Assembly: GCA_027729635.1 (NCBI GenBank)
Contig: JAQCEM010000001.1
Span: forward strand, 1-64,000
Direction of reading: 5' to 3'
DNA: 64,000 bases
From: Casp-actino8 sp001510335
GTDB taxonomy: Bacteria > Actinomycetota > Acidimicrobiia > Acidimicrobiales > Ilumatobacteraceae
Of the stretch, positions 51,285 through 59,787 are shown piece after piece. The position numbers and the translations under genes are program-made. Every line of letters begins with the position of its first letter. Position 1 is the stretch's first letter. The notes below the pieces were generated by a model. It was not told the DNA's origin. It saw nothing but the letters and a program-made list of their open reading frames with translations, and made no database searches.

Positions 51285-52313
51285 TCAGCCGCCTGAGGCT
51301 TCGCTGACCTTCTGCTTGCCGGCTGAGATCCACGGCATCATCGAGCGCAGGTTCTTACCCACGGACTCGATTTGGTGGTCGGCTCCGGCCTTGCGAAGAG
51401 CATTGAAGTTGTTGCGTCCGCTTTCGCTCTCGGCAATCCATTCCTTGGCAAATTTGCCCGACTGAATTTCCTTGAGGATCTTCTGCATCATCTTCTTGGT
51501 CGCCGGGGTCACGATGCGTGGTCCACGGGTCACGTCGCCGTACTCAGCGGTGTCACTGATGCTGTAACGCATTCCAGCAATGCCCTCTTCGTACATGAGG
51601 TCAACAATGAGCTTAACTTCGTGCAAGCACTCGAAATACGCCATCTCGGGCTGATAACCAGCTTCGACGAGCGTTTCGAATCCGGCCTGCACCAATGAGG
51701 TGAGTCCGCCACACAACACGACCTGCTCGCCGAACAAGTCGGTTTCGGTCTCTTCGCTGAATGTGGTTTCGATGATGCCGGCGCGACCGCCACCAATTGC
51801 TGATGCGTATGACAACGCAACACTCTTGGCATTGCCAGTTGCGTCTTGTTCAACTGCGATCAAGCACGGAACTCCGCCACCTTCGGTGTACGTACGACGC
51901 ACCAAGTGACCAGGACCCTTCGGGGCGATCATGATGATGTCGACGCCCTTAGGTGGACGAATGCGCTTGAAACGAATGTTGAATCCGTGAGCGAATGCCA
52001 ACGCCTTGCCAGCCTTCATATAACGCTTGATATCGGCGTCGTATGTTGCCTTCTGCTCGGTATCAGGCATCGTGAGCATGATCACATCAGCCCACTTGGC
52101 TGCATCAGAAATGCTCTTCACCGTAAGACCAGCGGCCTCGGCCTTGGCTGCTGACGAGGAACCCTCGCGCAGACCGACCACTACGGGAACTCCACTCTCT
52201 TTTAAGTTCAGAGCGTGAGCGTGTCCCTGTGATCCGTAACCGATGATCGCAACCTTGCGGTTCTTGATAATCGAAACGTCACAGTCACCGTCGTAATACA
52301 ACTTTGCTGCCAT
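51285..52313 (-). CDS. ilvC: Ketol-acid reductoisomerase
   Basis: 342-residue class I KARI. It isomerises and reduces acetolactate (or acetohydroxybutyrate) with NADPH. Rossmann [17 protein letters not shown] (residues 25-41), phosphate-binding loop [14 protein letters not shown], metal-binding [11 protein letters not shown] and [20 protein letters not shown]-like segment here [17 protein letters not shown]. Length is standard. Third gene of the ilvBNC operon, 3 bp after ilvN. Confidence 0.97.
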   Translation of the reverse strand: [342 protein letters not shown]

Positions 52314-52316
52314 TGG

Positions 52317-52868
52317 TCAACTTGCCTTTCCATTTTTGTGAGAACGCGTTCGCGCCTCTTTGTCGAGTTTCGGAAGCGCCACACGGCCGGTCCGTTGAAG
52401 TTCAACAATCCCGTAACCACGAAGAAGTTCCTCGAAGTCGTCAAGTTTGTCGGGACTTCCGTCCAAAGACACCGTGATGGCCTCAGTTCCTACAGCCAAA
52501 ATTTTGCCTTCGAAGATATTTGCCAGTTCAACGACCTGCCCACGGTCCTCTGAGGCCACTCGAACAGTGGCCATCATGAGTTCGCGCTCCACCGAGCGGC
52601 GGGGGTCGAGTTCGCTGATTTTGACGACATCAATGAGCTTGAACAGCTGCTTCACAATCTGTTCGAGCGGGGCTGACTCAACGTCAACCACGATCGTGAT
52701 CCGTGAAAAGTCAGGATCCTCGGTCGGGGCGACGGCCAAGCTGAAGATGTTGTAACCGCGTCGAGCGAACAGGCTAGAAACACGAGCCAAGACTCCGGCT
52801 CGGTTTTGCACAAGCACCGACAAGATGTGATGTGACGGCATAGATGTTGTGTTCGGTGTCATGCTCAT
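52317..52868 (-). CDS. ilvN: Acetolactate synthase small (regulatory) subunit
   Basis: 183 residues. N-terminal ACT domain HHILSVLVQNRAGVLARVSSLF with RRGYNIFSLAVAPTEDP and SRITIVVD, then a C-terminal domain (ELMMATVRVASEDRG, VGTEAITVSLDG). It binds valine and makes the enzyme feedback-sensitive. ATGA overlap with ilvB fixes stoichiometric co-translation. Confidence 0.96.
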   Translation of the reverse strand: MSMTPNTTSMPSHHILSVLVQNRAGVLARVSSLFARRGYNIFSLAVAPTEDPDFSRITIVVDVESAPLEQIVKQLFKLIDVVKISELDPRRSVERELMMATVRVASEDRGQVVELANIFEGKILAVGTEAITVSLDGSPDKLDDFEELLRGYGIVELQRTGRVALPKLDKEARTRSHKNGKAS

Positions 52869-54619
52869 CGCAAGAACTCCCTTCGATCATTTTGATTCGG
52901 GTGCAAGAGAACATCGTCGTTACCAAAACCAGCGGGAACCATCGGGAAAACTTTTTCGCCGGCGTCAACGCGGAACTCAACAACAACCGAACGATCATTG
53001 ATGCTGTTTGCTAAGGCGATTGCTGGTTCAACTTCTTCGGGACTCTCAACGCGAATGCCGACGCAGCCCATTGCTTCTGCCCACTTCACGAAATCGGGAA
53101 GTTCTGGCGACAAGTACACCTCGCTATAACGCTCGTCGTAGAACATCTCTTGCCACTGACGAACCATTCCGAGATATGAGTTATTCATAATCGCGACCTT
53201 GATCGGAATACGTTCAACGCTTGCCGTCACCAATTCTTGTGCGGTCATTTGGAAACAACCATCGCCGTCAACAGCCCACACTGTGCGATCGGGGCGTGCG
53301 ACCTTGGCACCGATGGCAGCCGGAATTGAAAAGCCCATTGTTCCAAGACCGCCCGAGTTCACCCATGTATATGGCTCTTCAAATTTCCAGAACTGCGACG
53401 AGAACATTTGGTGCTGACCAACGCCCGAACACAGGATGGTTCCGGCGGGAGCTAATTCATGCAATTTTTCTAGGCAAAACTGCGGTTTTAAAGCCTCACC
53501 CGGTTCACTTGGCGAGTAGAACAACGGGAACTGTTCTTGCCATCCGCTGACGCGACTCTTCCATGCAGAAATATCAGTTTGAGCATCGCCATTGGCCAAC
53601 ATCTCTTTGATGGTCTTGACAAGTTCTTCGATCACGAGACGACAGTCGCCAACAATCGGAACATCTGGACGACGAACCTTGCCTTGTTCGGCTGGGTCGA
53701 TGTCGACGTGAATGATCTTCGCGTCAGGCGCAAAGGTGCTGACCTTGCCAGTGATGCGGTCATCAAAACGAGCACCAAGGTTGATCAACAAATCACTTTT
53801 TTGCATTGCCGTGATTGCGGTTGCATTACCGTGCATACCTGGCATACCAAGACACAACGGATGACTGTCAGGGAATGCACCGCGAGCCATCAACGTTGTC
53901 ACAACAGGCGTATTAATTAGTTCGGCAAGTTCGCGCAACGCATCGGCAGCACGCGCTTTCAAGACACCGCCGCCGACATAAAGAACTGGTTGCTTCGAAT
54001 CAAGGATAAGACGCGCTGCTTCTTTGATCATGCGTGAATGGCCCTTGGTGTTTGGCTTGTAACCCGGAAGACTTTCAAGAACCTCTTCATCGGTTGGCCA
54101 ATACCACGTCATCATGTTTTGCAGACAGTCCTTCGGGACGTCAATCAAAACCGGACCCGGGCGACCCGTTGTCGCGATATGGAAAGCCTGCCGGACGATC
54201 AAAGGAATCTCGTCGGCTGACATAATCAGTTCATTGTGCTTCGTGACGCTGCGCGTAATACCAACGGTGTCGCACTCTTGGAAAGCGTCGGTTCCGATGG
54301 CCGACGTTGGAACCTGACCGGTGATGCAGATCATCGGAATTGAGTCCATGTAGGCATCACATAGTGGCGTCACCATGTTGGTTGCTGCGGGACCCGAGGT
54401 CACCAGAGCAACTCCAGGACGACCAGTGACATGGGCATAGCCTTCGGCCATATGGCCAGCACCCTGTTCGTGACGAACGAGGATATGACGAATGTGGCTG
54501 TCGAGCAGCGGATCGTAAGCCGGCAGAATGCATCCGCCTGGCAAACCAAAGATGGTGTCAACGTTTTCAAGCTCGAGAGCCCGAATCAGCGCTTGAGCAC
54601 CAGTGATCTGTTCTGTCAT
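52865..54619 (-). CDS. ilvB: Acetolactate synthase large (catalytic) subunit
   Basis: 584-residue TPP/FAD enzyme. It condenses pyruvate with pyruvate or 2-ketobutyrate, the first step to Val/Leu/Ile. Features: the N-terminal catalytic Glu in LVRHEQGAGHMAEGYA, the GLPGG loop, FAD-binding middle domain (LCLGMPGMHGNA), and the TPP/Mg site VDGDGCFQMTAQEL followed by NNSYLGMVRQWQ. Head of the ilvBNC operon, expressed behind a leader-peptide attenuator. The AGGAAC ribosome site is 5 nt before the ATG. TPP comes from the thiamine operon. Confidence 0.97.
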   Translation of the reverse strand: MTEQITGAQALIRALELENVDTIFGLPGGCILPAYDPLLDSHIRHILVRHEQGAGHMAEGYAHVTGRPGVALVTSGPAATNMVTPLCDAYMDSIPMICITGQVPTSAIGTDAFQECDTVGITRSVTKHNELIMSADEIPLIVRQAFHIATTGRPGPVLIDVPKDCLQNMMTWYWPTDEEVLESLPGYKPNTKGHSRMIKEAARLILDSKQPVLYVGGGVLKARAADALRELAELINTPVVTTLMARGAFPDSHPLCLGMPGMHGNATAITAMQKSDLLINLGARFDDRITGKVSTFAPDAKIIHVDIDPAEQGKVRRPDVPIVGDCRLVIEELVKTIKEMLANGDAQTDISAWKSRVSGWQEQFPLFYSPSEPGEALKPQFCLEKLHELAPAGTILCSGVGQHQMFSSQFWKFEEPYTWVNSGGLGTMGFSIPAAIGAKVARPDRTVWAVDGDGCFQMTAQELVTASVERIPIKVAIMNNSYLGMVRQWQEMFYDERYSEVYLSPELPDFVKWAEAMGCVGIRVESPEEVEPAIALANSINDRSVVVEFRVDAGEKVFPMVPAGFGNDDVLLHPNQNDRREFLR

Positions 54620-54651
54620 GTCGGTTCCTGTGTCTTGTAGGTTCGAGTCCC

Positions 54652-54682
54652 AAAAGCGAAATGGCCCCCCATCTGGGAGGCC
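54652..54682 (-). terminator. Attenuator terminator of ilvBNC
   Basis: On the minus strand GGCCTCCC-AGAT-GGGGGGCC (54663-54682) makes an 8-bp stem with one U-G pair, followed by ATTTCGCTTTT, a weak U-rich tail (54652-54662). It sits after the leader-peptide stop and before ilvB, as expected for a transcription attenuator. Two upstream GAGGCC boxes (complements of 54801-54806 and 54823-54828) could pair with its GGCCTC arm and serve as antiterminator. Confidence 0.7.
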
Positions 54683-54686
54683 GTAC

Positions 54687-54712
54687 GACGCATTCGAGTG
54701 ATCGAATGCGTC
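54687..54712 (-). other. Hairpin at the leader-peptide stop
   Basis: Perfect 11-bp stem GACGCATTCGA / TCGAATGCGTC with a 4-nt loop. Its 5' arm overlaps the leader-peptide stop codon. A ribosome stalled or released there would open or leave this stem, so it is a likely pausing or switching element in the attenuator. Confidence 0.65.
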
Positions 54713-54779
54713 AGATGATTACTACGAGCGCGAACGAGGCGACTAGGACCGAGGTCTTAGAGGTCAGGTTGGCGCTCAT
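54711..54779 (-). CDS. Branched-chain leader peptide of ilvBNC (22 aa)
   Basis: Minus-strand frame of 22 codons, MSANLTSKTSVLVASFALVVII, stop TGA. The peptide ends in Leu-Val-Val-Ile-Ile just before the stop and holds four Val, three Leu and two Ile in 22 residues, exactly the control codons expected for an operon making these amino acids. It is followed by a stem at the stop codon and a terminator hairpin, then ilvB. A weak GGGAAC site lies just before the ATG. When Val/Leu/Ile-tRNA is scarce, stalling here should favour readthrough. Confidence 0.82.
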   Translation of the reverse strand: MSANLTSKTSVLVASFALVVII

Positions 54780-54838
54780 TGTTCCCAAGTGTGCCATCTC
54801 GGCCTCAATAACGACAACCTTTGGCCTCAAATTCTCGA

Positions 54839-54868
54839 TTTATAGAGGAAATGCCTCATTCATGTCAG
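54839..54868 (-). promoter_or_regulatory. Promoter of the ilvBNC operon
   Basis: Minus-strand -35 CTGACA (54863-54868), 18-nt spacer, -10 TATAAA (54839-54844). The -35 overlaps the folD stop codon. Start of transcription would be near 54832, some 50 nt before the leader peptide, so the attenuator lies wholly in the transcript. Confidence 0.65.
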
Positions 54869-55764
54869 CCGGGGAACGCCCCCTGCAGTCGAGCAGCCGA
54901 CAGAGTGTTCTCGAGAAGACACGCAATCGTCATCGGTCCGGTGCCTCCTGGCATCGGCGTGATTGCCCCGGCCACAGCCTGAACTGCGTCATAGTCAACA
55001 TCGCCAACGATTCCGGCTTCGGTACGTGAAATGCCCACATCAATGACAGCCGCACCTGGCTTGATATGAGCCGCAGTTATCAGATGCGCCTGCCCCACTG
55101 CCCCGATAACGATGTCGGCATTTCGACACACATCAATGAGATCGGCGGTGCGACTGTGGGCAATCGTCACCGTCGCATCGATTCCTTTACGGACCAACAA
55201 CAAAGACAGGGGCAAACCCACCAGAGTTGAACGGCCAATCACCACCGCGCGCCGACCGCTCGTCGCTACGCCGTATCGCTCTAAGAGACGAATGACGCCC
55301 AGTGGTGTACAACCCACGAGGCCCGGCAACCCACGAACGAGTCGACCCATTGACTGCGACGTCAATCCGTCAACATCTTTATCGGCGGGGATCAGTGACA
55401 AAACCTTTTCTTCGTTATAGCCGTTTGGCAGCGGACTTTGCACCAAAATCCCGTGCACACGGGGATCTTGCGCTAACCGACTAACAACGTCTTCCACCTG
55501 GGCCTGCCCAGCATCGGCTGGCAAAATCTCGTTTCGGCTCTGCATTCCTGCTTTACCCGCCTGCACATGCTTGTTTCGCACATAACGTTGGCTTGGCGCG
55601 TCATCGCCGACCAAAACCGTCGCCAAACACACCGGTGGCGACCCCGCAGCCGCAATTGTTTGAGCCAACTTGGCCACGATTTCATCGCGCAACCGATTGC
55701 CATCCATCAGGATTGCACCACCCGCCGTGCGTTCGTCCCTGCTCGAGTTCAGGAGATCATTCAT
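54865..55764 (-). CDS. folD: Methylenetetrahydrofolate dehydrogenase / cyclohydrolase
   Basis: Bifunctional FolD, about 299 residues from ATG 55764; the frame also opens at GTG 55791. It oxidises 5,10-methylene-THF to 10-formyl-THF with NADP. Active-site YVRNKHVQAGKAG (Tyr and Lys), VQSPLPNGYNEEKVL, DVDGL, the CTPLGVIRLLE stretch, Rossmann VVIGRSTLVGLPLSLLL, and the late PMPGGTGPMTIACLLENT (family usually PGGVGPMT). The chosen start has TAGCAT 7 nt before it. A short N-terminal head (MNDLLNSSRDERTAGG) precedes the usual AxxxDG start. Divergent from ino1. Confidence 0.94.
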   Translation of the reverse strand: MNDLLNSSRDERTAGGAILMDGNRLRDEIVAKLAQTIAAAGSPPVCLATVLVGDDAPSQRYVRNKHVQAGKAGMQSRNEILPADAGQAQVEDVVSRLAQDPRVHGILVQSPLPNGYNEEKVLSLIPADKDVDGLTSQSMGRLVRGLPGLVGCTPLGVIRLLERYGVATSGRRAVVIGRSTLVGLPLSLLLVRKGIDATVTIAHSRTADLIDVCRNADIVIGAVGQAHLITAAHIKPGAAVIDVGISRTEAGIVGDVDYDAVQAVAGAITPMPGGTGPMTIACLLENTLSAARLQGAFPG

Positions 55765-55807
55765 GGAAGTCATGCTAGGGCAAGTACTCACCGCCTAGCC
55801 TGATGGG

Positions 55808-57136
55808 ATGTCTACTCCCCCGTCCCCCATTGTTGCTCCGGCTACCGGTCGCCTCGGCGTCCTCACAGTTGGTCTTGGCGCAGTGGCTTCAACCCTTATT
55901 GCCGGCGTCGAACTCACCAAGCGTGGCCTCGGATCGCCTATCGGTTCGCTCACACAGATGGGCACTATTCGCCTCGGTAAGCGCACCGAAGATCGCTCAC
56001 CTCTCATCAAGGATTTTGTTCCGTTAGCAACGCTCAATGACATCGTGTGGGGCGCCTGGGATGTCTACCCCGACGATGCCTACGTTTCAGCGAGTCGTGC
56101 TGGCGTGCTTGAGAGTGGCAAGCACATTGAAGCAATTAGTGATGCACTGCGCGAGATTCGCCCTATGCAAGCAGCCTTCGAACGCAAGTATGCGCGCAAC
56201 CTTGATGGCGAACACGTCAAGCCCATCAGCAGCAAGCGCGGCATGCTCAACGCAATTCGCGAAGACATCAATCGCTTCAAAGAAGAGAAGCAAGTTGAGC
56301 GCGTTGTCATGATCTGGTGTGCAAGTACCGAAATCTTCATCGAGCCAGGCAAGGCGCACATGGACCTCGAATCATTCGAGAAGGCCATTGACGCCAACGA
56401 TGAAATAGTTTCACCATGTCAGTTGTATGCATACGCGGCATTGCTTGAAGGCGTTCCGTTCAATAACGGTGCACCGAACTTGGCTGTAGACGCACCGGTG
56501 TTGCGTCAATTCGCAACTGAAAAGAACATCCCGATTTCTGGCAAAGACTTCAAGACCGGTCAAACTCTCATGAAGACTGTTCTGGCCCCAATGCTCAAGG
56601 CCCGCATGCTCGGCTTGTCGGGTTGGTACAGCACCAACATTCTTGGCAACCGTGACGGCGAAGTGCTTGATGCACCCGAAAACTTCAAGACGAAGGAAGA
56701 ATCAAAGCTTGGCGTGCTTGAAGACATTTTGCAGCCGTCAAAGTACCCCGAGTTGTACGGCAATGTTTTCCACAAAGTCTCGATCAACTACTACCCACCT
56801 CGCGGCGATGCTAAAGAGGGTTGGGACAACATTGATATCACTGGCTGGTTGGGTTACCCCATGCAGATCAAGGTGAACTTCTTGTGTCGTGACTCGATCC
56901 TCGCTGCTCCGCTTGCACTTGACCTCATCTTGTTGAGCGACCTTGCACAGCGCGCTGGTATGGGTGGCATCCAAGAGTGGTTGAGCTTCTACTACAAGAG
57001 CCCACAGGTTGCACCCGGCCTCTACCCCGAGCATGACTTGTTCATTCAGCTCACCAAGTTGAAGAACACGTTGCGTTGGATGATGGGCGAAGATGTCATC
57101 ACCCATCTCGGCCGCGAGTACTACGAAGAAATTTGA
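55808..57136 (+). CDS. ino1: Inositol-3-phosphate synthase (MIPS), Bacteroidetes-like form
   Basis: 442 residues. It converts glucose 6-phosphate to 1L-myo-inositol 1-phosphate with NAD, the entry to inositol, phosphatidylinositol and mycothiol. Landmarks: LGVLTVGLGAVASTLIAGVE (NAD-binding), GSLTQMGTIRLGKR, WCASTEIF, SGKDFKTGQTLMKTVL (active-site Lys residues), and LSGWYSTNILGNRDGEVL. It is about 75 residues longer than mycobacterial Ino1 (about 367) and matches, from memory, the form common in Bacteroidetes and Chlamydiae. TAGCCT 6 nt before ATG. The next gene starts 6 nt after its stop. Confidence 0.94.
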   Translation: MSTPPSPIVAPATGRLGVLTVGLGAVASTLIAGVELTKRGLGSPIGSLTQMGTIRLGKRTEDRSPLIKDFVPLATLNDIVWGAWDVYPDDAYVSASRAGVLESGKHIEAISDALREIRPMQAAFERKYARNLDGEHVKPISSKRGMLNAIREDINRFKEEKQVERVVMIWCASTEIFIEPGKAHMDLESFEKAIDANDEIVSPCQLYAYAALLEGVPFNNGAPNLAVDAPVLRQFATEKNIPISGKDFKTGQTLMKTVLAPMLKARMLGLSGWYSTNILGNRDGEVLDAPENFKTKEESKLGVLEDILQPSKYPELYGNVFHKVSINYYPPRGDAKEGWDNIDITGWLGYPMQIKVNFLCRDSILAAPLALDLILLSDLAQRAGMGGIQEWLSFYYKSPQVAPGLYPEHDLFIQLTKLKNTLRWMMGEDVITHLGREYYEEI

Positions 57137-57142
57137 TCACCA

Positions 57143-59362
57143 GTGGCGCGTCGCCTCTGGAATCCAAAATCTTGGGTGAGCCTGTCGCCAAACGGCATTG
57201 GCCATACCAAACCCAATCATCTCGCAGAGATGACGCGCGTCGCAGTCAATGTTCGTCGCACGCCAAAGCGGGCGTGGAAGATACTCAGCGAAGGCGTTTG
57301 CGATGGTTGCGCTCTCGGCGTAGCGGGATTTCATGATTGGACTCTTGATGGAATCCATTTGTGTACAACGCGTTTGAAACTTCTTGAGGTCAACTGTGCA
57401 CCTGCTTTTGATCATTCGGTGTTAAGTGATGTTTCGTGGCTACGCAGGCGCACTGGAACAGAACTTCGCGAGATGGGGCGTCTCGCCTACCCGATGCGAC
57501 GTCAGCGTGGAGAAAAGGGATTTGCACGCATCTCGTGGGACGAGGCTCTTGATGCCGTCGGTCTGGGTATTCGCGCTGCGGGAGGAGATCGAACCGCCAT
57601 CTACCTGACGAGTCGCGGACTGACCAACGAGTCGTATTACGTCGCAGGAAAAGCCGCACGCGCCATGGGTGTCGCCAACGTTGATTCGGCAGCGCGAACC
57701 TGTCACGCTCCGTCCACAATCGGCTTAAAGTCAACGATCGGAGTCGCTGCGAGTACATGCAGTTTGCAAGATGTACTCGAAACCGATGTCGTCATTTTGT
57801 GGGGCGCCAACGTTGCCAACAATCAACCGGTCTTCACGAAGTATCTCTATGAGGCCAAAAAGAATGGTGCCAAAGTCGTTGTCATCAACCCGTTTCTTGA
57901 ACCTGGACTCGAGAGATATTGGGTTCCGTCAAAGGCTGAGTCGTTGTTATTCGGCACCAAATTGTGCGATTTGCATGTGCCCGTTCGTCCAGAAGGCGAC
58001 GTTGCGCTAGCTAATGCGTTGCTCAAAGTTTTGCTTGAGCGTCATGCCACTGATCAATTATTCATCGACCAACACACTTCGGGTTGGGACGAGCTTGTGC
58101 AGCATTTATCAACACTCGATATTGATGAATTGTTGATTGATGCTGGCGTTGATCATTCAACATTGACAGCACTCGCTGATCTTTACGCGACGTCACAGAG
58201 TGCTGTTCTGATTTGGAGCATGGGCATTACTCAACATCGCTATGGCGTCGAAGGCGTGCAAGCAATTGTGAACGTCGCTCTCGCCCGCGGAAATGTCGGA
58301 CGCAACGGAGCGGGCCTCATGCCGATTCGCGGACACTCAGGTGTTCAAGGTGGCGCAGAAATGGGCGCATACGCAACCTCCTTCCCAGGAGGAGTCACTG
58401 TCTCCGAAGAATCGGCGCTCGAACTCTCGGCCCTCTGGGGATTTGCAGTTCCGTCGACACCCGGAATCACCGCACCAGAAATGGTTTTGGCTGCCGAACG
58501 CGACGAACTTGATGTGCTCTATTTGGATGGCTCGAATTTCTTAGATGTCATGCCCGATCCAAAACGTGTTGAAACAGCTTTATCTCGAGTGCCTTTACGC
58601 ATTCACCAAGACATCGTTCTGACGTCGCAAATGTTCATTGACGGCGATGACATCATTTTGTTGCCAGCCGCAACTCGGTACGAACAAGAGGGTGGTGGCA
58701 CCAGCACCACAACCGAACGCCAAATTGCGTTTAGTCCCGAAATTGTTTCCGCTCCAGGCGAAGCACGTAGTGAATGGCGTATTTTCTCGGACATTGCAAT
58801 GAGAATGAACCCCGCGCTTGAACCACATTTCTCATGGACCGACAACAAGGCATTGAGAACAGAGATAGCACACGTCGTTCCTATGTATGCAGGTATCGAA
58901 AATCTGTCGAAGACTCACGATGCGATTCAATATGGCGGTCGCCACCTGTGCGAAGGTGGAAAGTTCCCACTTCCAGATAGCCGGGCGCGATTCACCAATC
59001 TTGCTGTCTCTCCCCCAACAGTTCCCGAAGGATCCTTTTTCTTGTCGACTCGACGGGGAAAGCAATTCAATTCGATGATCTTCAACGAAATTGATCCGTT
59101 AACTGGGGCGACCCGTGATGCCGTCTACATCGATGCCCGAGATGCAGCCATGTTGAAAGTTGTTGAAGGTGATCCTGTGCTTTTGCGAAGTGACATCGGG
59201 TCAATGAATGCACGAGTAAAAATCGTGGCATTACCGTCGCGCTCAATTCAGGTGCACTGGCCCGAGGGCAATGTGCTCATCGATGCTGGCATCAATGATG
59301 ATGCGAGTCGCATACCCGATTACAACGCAGTCGTAACTATCGAGAAAATCAACAAAGGGTGA
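57143..59362 (+). CDS. FdhF/YdeP-family molybdopterin oxidoreductase
   Basis: 739-residue molybdopterin enzyme of the DMSO-reductase superfamily. Near the N-terminus SEGVCDGCALGVAGFHDWTLDG supplies the two cysteines of the YdeP/FdhF-like signature, with a third in LHLCTTRLKLLE-like IHLCTTRLKLLE. Moco region: GLTNESYYVAGKAARAMG, IRGHSGVQGG and DGSNFLDVMPD. C-terminal MGD-binding domain RRGKQFNSMIFNE. YdeP-type proteins are linked to acid or oxidative stress; the substrate is unknown. GTG start 6 nt after ino1. The moaA, moaC and moeA genes in this window can supply its cofactor. Confidence 0.9.
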   Translation: MARRLWNPKSWVSLSPNGIGHTKPNHLAEMTRVAVNVRRTPKRAWKILSEGVCDGCALGVAGFHDWTLDGIHLCTTRLKLLEVNCAPAFDHSVLSDVSWLRRRTGTELREMGRLAYPMRRQRGEKGFARISWDEALDAVGLGIRAAGGDRTAIYLTSRGLTNESYYVAGKAARAMGVANVDSAARTCHAPSTIGLKSTIGVAASTCSLQDVLETDVVILWGANVANNQPVFTKYLYEAKKNGAKVVVINPFLEPGLERYWVPSKAESLLFGTKLCDLHVPVRPEGDVALANALLKVLLERHATDQLFIDQHTSGWDELVQHLSTLDIDELLIDAGVDHSTLTALADLYATSQSAVLIWSMGITQHRYGVEGVQAIVNVALARGNVGRNGAGLMPIRGHSGVQGGAEMGAYATSFPGGVTVSEESALELSALWGFAVPSTPGITAPEMVLAAERDELDVLYLDGSNFLDVMPDPKRVETALSRVPLRIHQDIVLTSQMFIDGDDIILLPAATRYEQEGGGTSTTTERQIAFSPEIVSAPGEARSEWRIFSDIAMRMNPALEPHFSWTDNKALRTEIAHVVPMYAGIENLSKTHDAIQYGGRHLCEGGKFPLPDSRARFTNLAVSPPTVPEGSFFLSTRRGKQFNSMIFNEIDPLTGATRDAVYIDARDAAMLKVVEGDPVLLRSDIGSMNARVKIVALPSRSIQVHWPEGNVLIDAGINDDASRIPDYNAVVTIEKINKG

Positions 59363-59366
59363 TGTC

Positions 59367-59726
59367 ATGAAGTCAAAAGTAGTTTTGTGGTCTGCAGTTA
59401 CTGATGTGCTCTGCATCGTGCTCTTTGTAGCCATCGGTCGCAAGAACCATGATGAAGGCGAAGCAGCTGCCGGGATTTTCCGCGTTGCCGCGCCTTTCTT
59501 AATTGCCGCAGTCGCAGGCTGGTTGGCGACACAAGCCTGGAAGAAGCCACTGGAACTTCAAACCGGAGTAATCATTTGGCTCACCACAATCATCCTCGGA
59601 ATGGTTTTGCGCCATTTCGTTTTCAGCGATGGGACCGCGACGGCATTCATCATTGTCGCGACAGTGTTTTTGTGTGCGTTTCTCAATGGCTGGCGTGCAC
59701 TCGCCCGCAAACGCTTGAACCGGTAA
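59367..59726 (+). CDS. DUF3054-family membrane protein
   Basis: 119 residues, four hydrophobic segments: an N-terminal one (VLWSAVTDVLCIVLFVAIG), then AAPFLIAAVAGWLATQAW, GVIIWLTTIILGMVLRH and TAFIIVATVFLCAFLNGW. The family marks GRKNHDEG after segment 1 and GWxxxQAWKKP, GxVLRHFVF are present. Function unknown; conserved in Actinobacteria. Starts 4 nt after the molybdoenzyme stop, so part of the same transcript. A 49-nt palindrome follows its stop by 8 nt. Confidence 0.85.
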   Translation: MKSKVVLWSAVTDVLCIVLFVAIGRKNHDEGEAAAGIFRVAAPFLIAAVAGWLATQAWKKPLELQTGVIIWLTTIILGMVLRHFVFSDGTATAFIIVATVFLCAFLNGWRALARKRLNR

Positions 59727-59733
59727 TAACTCA

Positions 59734-59782
59734 CCACTTTGGAAAGTTATTGCCGCGTAGCGGCAGCGATATTCCAAAGTGG
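59734..59782. repeat. 49-nt two-tier palindromic repeat, copy 2
   Basis: Outer arms CCACTTTGGAA (59734-59744) / TTCCAAAGTGG (59772-59782), inner stem TGCCGC (59751-59756) / GCGGCA (59760-59765) with loop GTA. Total length, arm positions and inner stem equal copy 1 at 49795, while the spacer bases between arms differ. It lies between convergent DUF3054 and ilvD stops. Confidence 0.88.
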
Positions 59783-59787
59783 CGGGA

